Below are positions 57,340 to 64,000 of a DNA stretch of 64,000 bases, in pieces. Position 1 is the first letter of the stretch, and every line of letters begins with the position of its first letter. Source of the stretch: Echinostoma caproni (Eukaryota; Platyhelminthes; Trematoda; Plagiorchiida; Echinostomatidae); the NCBI GenBank assembly GCA_900618425.1, contig UZAN01039625.1:1-64000 (forward strand). The letters run 5' to 3'. The position numbers and the translations under genes are program-made. The notes below the pieces were generated by a model. That model ran no database searches, was not told the DNA's origin, and saw only the letters and a program-made list of their open reading frames with translations.

Positions 57340-59815
57340 GGTTGTCTGGGTTTTATCACAGCTTTCTATACTGTACGTTTGACCAATCCGAGATAGATTC
57401 ACTCTGGGTTTTTCTCTCTTGATAATCGAATTAGCAAACTCATTGTATTCAGCCAAGGCATTGGTATGCTATGACACAACTGACACAAGGCAATACAGTG
57501 AACATCTAAATTTACCAAGTCAAATATTGACAACCACAGAGTTCTATCTACATCCCACCCCGAAGTGGACTTAAAGATCGTGACTCGATACAGTTTTCCT
57601 GGACTACAAACTAGCCAATCGAAGTTGTAATTTTACATGATACAGTTCGCCGCTACCCAAATGAAAACCATGAGAAATGTTGTAAATGTCAGGCAGATGT
57701 GTACTTTCTGTTCTTTCAAAATCACGTGACGATCAAAAGATTCAAGGTTATCTGTAAACCACGTGCAGTTAATGCTCTAGACGCTGGTTTGGAACTCTCA
57801 ACTTTCCTTGGCTCTCTTCAGTATCTGTGATCGGTAAATTGACACACTGGCAATTCGCACTGTGTACTGTCTAATAAAAAACGTGTTTCGATTACCAAGG
57901 GATATTATTATCCTTAAAGTTGAGTTTAAAGTAATCACTGAGAATTTTGCGGTCAAATGAACAATGACAATCAGTTGTCGGGATCGTGGAATCAGTCTTT
58001 TGGTTACTCAAGATCAAGTAGAATTAATTTGGTTGGTTATGAGGCCAAACATTAACTGTGTGTTGTTACACAAACTTGGGTTGACGAGAATGACCACTCG
58101 ACCAAATGTATCTGCGGAATTTCACAATCCCATCACTCCTGAAAACATCAAAAGCGGCCATTCTAATAAAATCGTCCTAAATGTTTGATAGTTACTTACT
58201 TTCTTTGGGTAAAATGACTTCCCTGTTTTTGCATTGTTTTTAATGCACCAGATTCCGGAAGTTATCGATTTTTCCGAGGAGTGAGCAGAATCTCCTTGAA
58301 AAATAAACTGATTCGTCATTCTGTTGATGGAGCATCGCTTTAGAGCATCTCGTCAGTCAGCGCGATGCGTATTATGGTGAACTGGACTTCTATTTCTTAG
58401 TCTTACAGAATGAGCAAAAGCCGAAATTTAAACGACATACGCGAGAACAAAAGATTTCATAATATAGGAGCTGTAGGGCAGCATTTGATTTTGAAACAAT
58501 TGTTGAATTTATGTAAACGTTGATCANNNNACCGAGAGGATCCAATGCAAAATCCCATATATTTGTCCAATTTGGTATACGCACAGCGAAAATTCAAAGT
58601 CCTCACCACAGGTCGTTGAAGACGTGTTTAGATACATCGGTGCATCTGCGAAAATATTATGTTAGCTGCAGTTGAGGTTCAGTACACAGATGAAGTGTCA
58701 TCTATTGAGAAGGTCAGACCAAGGTGGTATTTCTGGGTTGGACTGTCGACGATCGAATGTATTTGGGAATCCTTGTATGACACAACCGCCGTCTGTAGAT
58801 CAAAACTGCTGAGGCAAAGGTCCCTGTTTCTCGAGACCTCGTCGCTCCCATTTTTCGTGTATATCTCGATGCAAAACCGCCACGTGGAGAAGAGGGATGG
58901 GCAATTCTAAGCCAAAATTCTATGCTATATTGTCTTGAGGATTGCATATTATGATATTTATAATCGTATAACTTCACTATTTCATACATGTGTTGCAAGT
59001 AAATTGAAATTACGGTTATGTAATCAGCCCAGTTATCTAACTCTTGTCACCACCAACGATGCATTCACACGTGTATTTTTTCAGAGAGACCTTGATTGGC
59101 CGTCAACTTCTTCCTGAAGATTGACCTCACCCTCAATAGATGACAGATGTGAAGTTGAGAGACATATTAAATGTGCAATAGATACCGGTTCAATAACCTT
59201 TATCGTTCAGAACCACAAATATGTTACGATACAAATTTACATTAAGGGATTTACAGAGTTGGATGCAAACCGTGTTCTCTTATATCACAAAATTATCTTC
59301 CTATTACACACTGTTTGGATTATCTTGAACAAAAGTTATGAAAACGCTTAGCATTGTGAGATGCAGGAAACCTAGAGGTTGCACCTGTAAACTTTGGGAT
59401 CTACGTTTTAAGGGTAATATCTCAAGTGCTGTAGACAGTATGTGGGATAAAATGAATCTGGTCCCTACCCAAAATAGAGGTACTAATAAATTAAAATGAT
59501 AATCACAGTGGAAATAATAATATGACAAAGGAAACTAGTTCCCTTCAAGTAAATTTATTTGGGTATGGAACGTTTGGAAAGGTGAACATGGTTCTGAGTG
59601 ATTAGACGGATATGTGAGTAATGTTTCTCATTGGAGTAAGTTTTCTCAATTTTAGATCAGTAATGTATATAATCTGTCGGATATTTTGCATTGGGCGTAA
59701 TTCTTTCCGTTTGATTCCTTGAAATTATCTGCTGTTCAAGTATTTTCTGTGCAAACCAATGTTTAGTATGCTTTTGTATTTTAGTTTCCAATGGTCATTG
59801 TTCAACCTACACCTT
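57340..59815. other. No recognisable gene or element
   Basis: AT-rich. Contains a run of four Ns at 58,527-58,530. Open frames at 58,659-58,998 on both strands are unsupported. Confidence 0.4.
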
Positions 59816-59827
59816 CATGCATACTCC

Positions 59828-59935
59828 TCGACTCAGTCAGTACAACAAGGGTTCGAATAGTAGTAGACACGAATTTCGCTGACCAGCAGTGCATATCTAC
59901 CGTCCCCTGTGGGATTTGAATTACGGAAACGTCTT
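59828..59935 (+). repeat. Dispersed repeat copy (pair with 26.2 kb)
   Basis: Carries the 19-mer AGTGCATATCTACCGTCCC at 59,888-59,906, identical to 26,284-26,302, with the shared CGAYTCAGTCA block about 60 nt upstream. A GGGTTCGAATAG segment near 59,849 resembles a tRNA B box, so a tRNA-derived origin is possible. Confidence 0.5.
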
Positions 59936-60329
59936 TTGGAGCGGTATGTTTATCAAAAACGAACGCGCATCTAGTAAGAGATGCGATTGTTTTTCATGCT
60001 TGGATTTTCTTGGGATTGTGAGGGTAGGCCAGAAATCATTATATGTAGTGGATACTCAGTGTATGCGATATGCGAATCTTAGAAGGGCCATTTGCTAAAA
60101 ATTTAATCTGATGATAAACTGGATTTTAACTTTTGAATCCGAGTGGATTCGTTATAACTTCGAGTGTATACAATGTAACTGCAATTGAATCCGACTAAAT
60201 GAATTCTGGTGAGAATCTTGCCAAACGCTTGATGATTTGACCATAATACGTCCCTATGAACCGAAAAGATAAGGTGCACTAGGCAGTTGTTCGACCCGGT
60301 GGATTGTATTTACTCTGCAGACGGCGAAC

Positions 60330-60510
60330 TTCCCCAGATAAGCTGGATAACGAGTTTCATTTTTTATCGCGATGATCAGGTAAATTACTAGTAATTGCAA
60401 ATCCATCTACACGATTGGTTGATGAGACCCAATCCGATCGGAACATCAGTCTAGTGTCCCTCAGCGTTTCAGCTCAAGCCTCATTTACACGGCAAATTCA
60501 GCACATAAAC
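60330..60510 (+). repeat. SINE-like repeat, second clear copy
   Basis: Shares with the 14.8 kb repeat the ordered blocks GATGAGACCCAA, GTTTCAGCTCA, GCCTCATTTACACG, AATTC and CACATAA (60,421-60,506), in one orientation. The upstream promoter-like part is hard to recognise, so the 5' limit is a guess. Confidence 0.6.
60419..60444 (+). ncRNA. Decayed hammerhead-like core in SINE-like repeat
   Basis: TTGATGA, GAC, a loop ending in ATC, and GGAAC replace CTGATGA, GAC...GTC and GAAAC of the 14.9 kb copy. Downstream, ACA (60,443-60,445) can pair with TGT and is followed by C, giving GTC, the preferred cleavage triplet. The core boxes carry substitutions, so it is inactive as it stands, but it helps reconstruct the family's original layout. 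Confidence 0.35.
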
Positions 60511-60514
60511 AAAT

Positions 60515-62170
60515 GAAATCTTCCATTACTCTCATACTAATAATTGATTCATTGTATACTTGTGCTATTTTCAAGCATTTTATCAAGTTCATCTATCCTA
60601 TACGAGAAGTCAGGAAGTAGTCGCATTTGGTTCAAAAGAAGCGATGTTCATCGGGTGAACCTCAGCCTTGGTGCAATTTACAGGCCAGGATGCTGAAGGC
60701 CTAAACTAAATCCGAACATGCAACGAAACACGTAACGCTTGACGCCAACTTACCAGTTTTGGCGCGATTCATCTCTTTATTAGTCCGAATGAGATCACTT
60801 ACCAAAGGGTTTGTTCGTTGTTGTCTAAAATTCACTCGATAAACGGTCAAGGATNCCGTGTGATTTTTGTTGGTGGTGGTGGTGATGGTGACAGGAGGGG
60901 GAGGGGCGGAGAAGCCACCGAAACCCATCTCGCGAACTCAGTCTACAATTACTTCTTTTTCTTTATGAGAAAATCACTTATTTCAGAATGGATGGAGTTT
61001 TGAAAGTCCCAGTACAACGGTTAACGTGTTATGGTCGAAACAAGAATCAATTTATTGGGTTTTCAGCTGAATGGGTTCACTTGAAGTCACAAGGAATTTG
61101 CTTGAGGTTAAAAAATTATAGATACATATTCGCACTTCAGTCTAATATCTGNGGCGTCGCGATTAAGAAACAAACACAAACACTTCTCACCTTGTTTCGT
61201 TTTTAGATTTTATCTTATTCTCACCAAATAGAATGAAACGTTTTTTGAGAAGCATATTTATAATTTTACATGTAAACTGCTCAACAATACTGCGTTTTGA
61301 TGCCTCAAAAGAAAAAAACGATGGTGAAATTTGAGAACGTCTAACCGGGAACAAATGAAGGAAGCCATGGTTTCGCACAAAGTTTATATGATTATATATC
61401 ATCTTTTTTCAATTTTGAGCCACATAGATTTGTCAGTGTCACTGCTGAAGTTCCTGGTTTTTATCCTACCGTAACGTATCTTAAATTTGATCACCGACTG
61501 TGCATATCAGAATTGGCGATCGATCAACACTAACTGCTATCAAGGCAGAAACAGTTTGCTCTACATTTCGCTTTTGAGTGAGGTTCCATCGTGTATGTGG
61601 GTGGAGCAGATAGGACGCAGGCAATTTGTGTCTGGTCGATTGATCGAGCAAGGTTTACAGGACAAGCACAAATGAACCTGGGGAATCAAAGAGCCAGGGC
61701 ATTATTTCGGGGTTAGATCTGAACCCAAATACTATCCATCAACTGATCTTAAGCAGAGTCAGCTAATGGCCGTCGGTTGACACATGTGGTTGCTTCGTAA
61801 AAGTTGATAATTCTGTGAGAAGCCATCATACCGATAGTGTGATTGTGACATAAATCATTGCCTATGTTTTGATAGATCGGGGCCGTGAAAAAGATGTTCA
61901 ACTGCCTTTTTCATTCAAGTGCAAACTTGGAAAAGGGCCACAGCAACCTCAACATTTGAAGCAAAGACATTTTCCTGCGCGTTCTAAACTGCAGGGGGCA
62001 ATTCATCAACAAGAGTCAATGTCATACAAGTTAAACACGCAGGAAATACGATGTCCCACTGATTGAAAAGGATTTTGGCAATTGGGTTTCTAAGACACAC
62101 GTGGCTGATTGAAAAAGCTACCCACGGAGTAGTTGAACGTGATCAACTAATTATAGGATGCATGCTATAC
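60515..62170. other. No firm feature
   Basis: A GGT/GGA-rich run at 60,868-60,910 explains the proline-rich reverse frame. Ns at 60,855 and 61,152. A forward frame near 61,487-61,675 contains CMWVEQIGRRQFVSGRLIEQ, faintly like the 'CxYVGETGRxFxxRLxEH' motif of another GIY-YIG lineage, but too isolated to call. Confidence 0.3.
60868..60910 (+). repeat. G-rich GGT/GGA simple repeat
   Basis: GGTGGTGGTGGTGATGGTGA followed by GGAGGGGGAGGGGCGG. A G-rich simple sequence with several G runs that could form quadruplex structures. Confidence 0.6.
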
Positions 62171-62175
62171 CAAAT

Positions 62176-62581
62176 CTAAGGTCGAATTGCTTGTATAGGT
62201 TTAGCTATTTCCTTAAGATCCCAGATGAGAACTGACGTTTGTAACATTACGTTGCGCCGTCGTTGGATTGCAAAGTGTGATTTTATATGCTTTGCTTGGT
62301 TGTGTAATAATTTGTATAGTGACAGTGATTCACCACCACGCAAAAATGGTGACCAAGAAATACTTTCATGGAATATTTTCTTCAATATTCTAACAATCCA
62401 CAGCTGCATTGCTGTCACGAGATTAGGACAAACGTTGTCCATCCTAATGTGGATGCTGGCGTCAGTACAGTTCAATGACTTCACAACAGTGGCTGTGAAT
62501 AGTCGTGTGACTGCGATGAAACCAGTGTTTTTTTTTGTGGCACACACTCTAGCGACGAAGCTATCCACGTCGAACATCTGA
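62176..62581. other. Unassigned region open on both strands
   Basis: The reverse frame (62,577-62,176, 133 codons) and the forward frame (62,225-62,581, 118 codons) overlap almost fully. The reverse frame has ISWSPFLRGGESLSLYKLLH. The forward frame has DSDSPPRKNGDQEILSWNIF. Neither is recognised and the coding strand cannot be decided. Long overlapping frames of this kind can result from low stop density or from one real exon plus its shadow. Confidence 0.2.
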
Positions 62582-62584
62582 ATT

Positions 62585-64000
62585 GATCAAGTAAACTTTG
62601 TATACAGGTCCCTATATGACTGAGCAGCTGGTACTGTATCAAGGTGGATATATATGTATATATACGTGTGTGTATAGACAAGCGTATCGACGGACGTGTC
62701 AGAAAACCAAAACTGCAGACCCTCAATGACGTGTAAACGTCAATCAACAAGAATGACGAGATTTTGAACCAAGTCTAGTCGTAAAAATATCATATTTATG
62801 TGGCACACGATTTTGTCTTAAATCATCTTTTCATTAGCTTGAGGGAGAGGCTGGATGAGCCACCGCATACGACTGGTGACTTAACTGATCTATTGGAAAT
62901 TGAGCGACCCTTTAAATAGCTTCTTTATGTCATTGCCTAATATTGTATAACAAGGTTTTCATCAGTCGGTCATGATTCATTATTGTTCGTAAACACCGAA
63001 TTCTCCTCTAAAAGGCTTCAAACTCTCGGAAATCCAAAAAGCCGACCAAGGCGATGAATAAAAACGCTGATTGACGGATATACGCTCTACTTCATATGAC
63101 TGCGTTGTAGAGTACAAACGCACTTGCTCTTGATACTCTGAACTATTGGTGTTATTGTTGAATGTAAAATCAAATTATTTTTATTGATTGATTTAAGTGA
63201 ACTTGATCAACCGCTATGGTTAGTTAGCATACAATTTGACTAATAGCTTTAACCAAAGCAGAAAGTTATCTGGCATATACTGAGTCACTCTCTCATCCAA
63301 TAAAAACCGTAGGTTGTTCCGATAAGGGAGATCTGGAGTTGCCAGGAGTTACCATCAGAACTACTTCTCGTAGATAACTTTATGACAAAGCTGGAGACAG
63401 AAATACTTTGTGGAACTACCAGTTGATCTGATAAGTACTTTCCGTACGTTGATGACATCGCTTTTGCCACTGAGATAATGGGATGGCTTTAAACATGCTT
63501 GTATCGATCTAACTGTATTCCAGTTCGAGCACCACTTTGGTTATTGCGGTAATCAATGAACAAACCAACATAGATGTCAGAACACTGCACACCCGGTGAT
63601 TAAATTTGCTATTGAAATGAAATTGAGTTTTATCACAGTAATTTATAATGTTAGTCTTGTCCAATAGTTCTATGGCTTGAATCACATCAAGGTGTATTCG
63701 ATGGTGACTTGTAAAGTGCAGTTCGCAAACTTTCACATTTTACCATGCGCAGTAGATGTTGACGACTTTTAATCCATAAACCAAAGATGTTGGAAATAGG
63801 TGAAAATAAACAAGATAACGGACATCCCGAAAAGAATAACAGAAAAAACTGAACTGAAGGCAATGAGCCAAAAAGACACGTACACCGGTTGAAAATAGAA
63901 ACCATTTGCTTCAATTGAGAGATTCAGTTAAGTGTTGGGAGCCACATAAAACGTCACCACACAACAAAATAATATTAAACTTCCTTTGTTGATAACATCC
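62585..64000. other. No recognisable gene or element
   Basis: An AT/GT simple run lies at 62,647-62,676. Reverse frames at 63,285-63,914 include HFTSHHRIHLDVIQAIELLD, vaguely like the tail of a GIY-YIG domain, without its core motif. Nothing firm. Confidence 0.35.

Noticed and set aside
60701..60928. Proline/threonine-rich reverse ORF
   Set aside because: Produced by the GGT/GGA simple repeat and crosses an N.
61487..61675. GIY-YIG fragment of another lineage
   Set aside because: One motif-like string (VEQIGRRQFVSGRLIEQ) without the catalytic tyrosine pair or the downstream helix.
63509..63736. Tail of a GIY-YIG domain on the reverse strand
   Set aside because: HHRIHLD-type residues alone are not diagnostic, and the nuclease core is missing.
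1..64000. CRISPR arrays, rRNA genes, bacterial operons
   Set aside because: No regularly spaced direct repeats, no rRNA-like conserved blocks, and no long clustered ORFs.

Overview
The window reads as gene-poor nuclear DNA from a flatworm, most likely a digenean fluke. This is an inference. It rests on a tetraspanin gene with very short introns (32, 76, 53 and 89 nt) followed by one 7.1 kb intron, on the repeat mix (RTE/CR1-type LINEs plus many Penelope-like elements with GIY-YIG endonuclease tails), and on hammerhead-ribozyme-like motifs of the kind known from schistosome and Penelope repeats. There are no operons, bacterial genes, CRISPR arrays, rRNA genes or convincing tRNA genes. Most six-frame ORFs are chance ORFs or pieces of dead retroelements.

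Layout. 0-3.7 kb: nothing recognisable. 3.78-7.29 kb: a 3' LINE fragment (-), then a long decayed LINE (+) ending in a TGATGA tail. 7.3-14 kb: mostly unique sequence with weak exon candidates at 8.2, 11.3 and 12.5 kb. 14.07-17.5 kb: a Penelope endonuclease remnant, a SINE-like repeat with a hammerhead-type core, and a CR1-like LINE. 19.7-21.74 kb: a second CR1-like LINE with a TTGAC-rich tail. 22-27 kb: mostly non-coding, with a well supported terminal exon (-) at 26.76-27.06 kb that encodes an NPxY-bearing tail. 28-32.6 kb: Penelope remnants and another hammerhead-like core. 34.2-42.2 kb: the tetraspanin gene. Its last intron holds a Penelope element (-), an RTE-like LINE (-), the best hammerhead-like structure in the window, and a membrane-protein-like ORF on the opposite strand. 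44-46 kb and 49.6-50.3 kb: candidate exons (+) of unrecognised genes. 46.5-47 kb: a CR1-like LINE fragment (-). 51.6-52.25 kb: a Penelope RT remnant (-). 55-55.4 kb: an RTE-like 3' end (+). 57.1 kb: an unrecognised open frame. 59.8-60.5 kb: two dispersed-repeat copies. The remainder is AT-rich sequence without recognisable content.

How it fits together: one confident protein-coding gene lies in a repeat landscape built by two LINE families, several Penelope copies and at least one SINE-like family. The least expected signal is the set of four hammerhead-like cores. Three belong to, or resemble, one SINE-like family, and one has a 13-nt helix I exactly flanking the core. All homology statements come from motif recognition by eye, without database searches.
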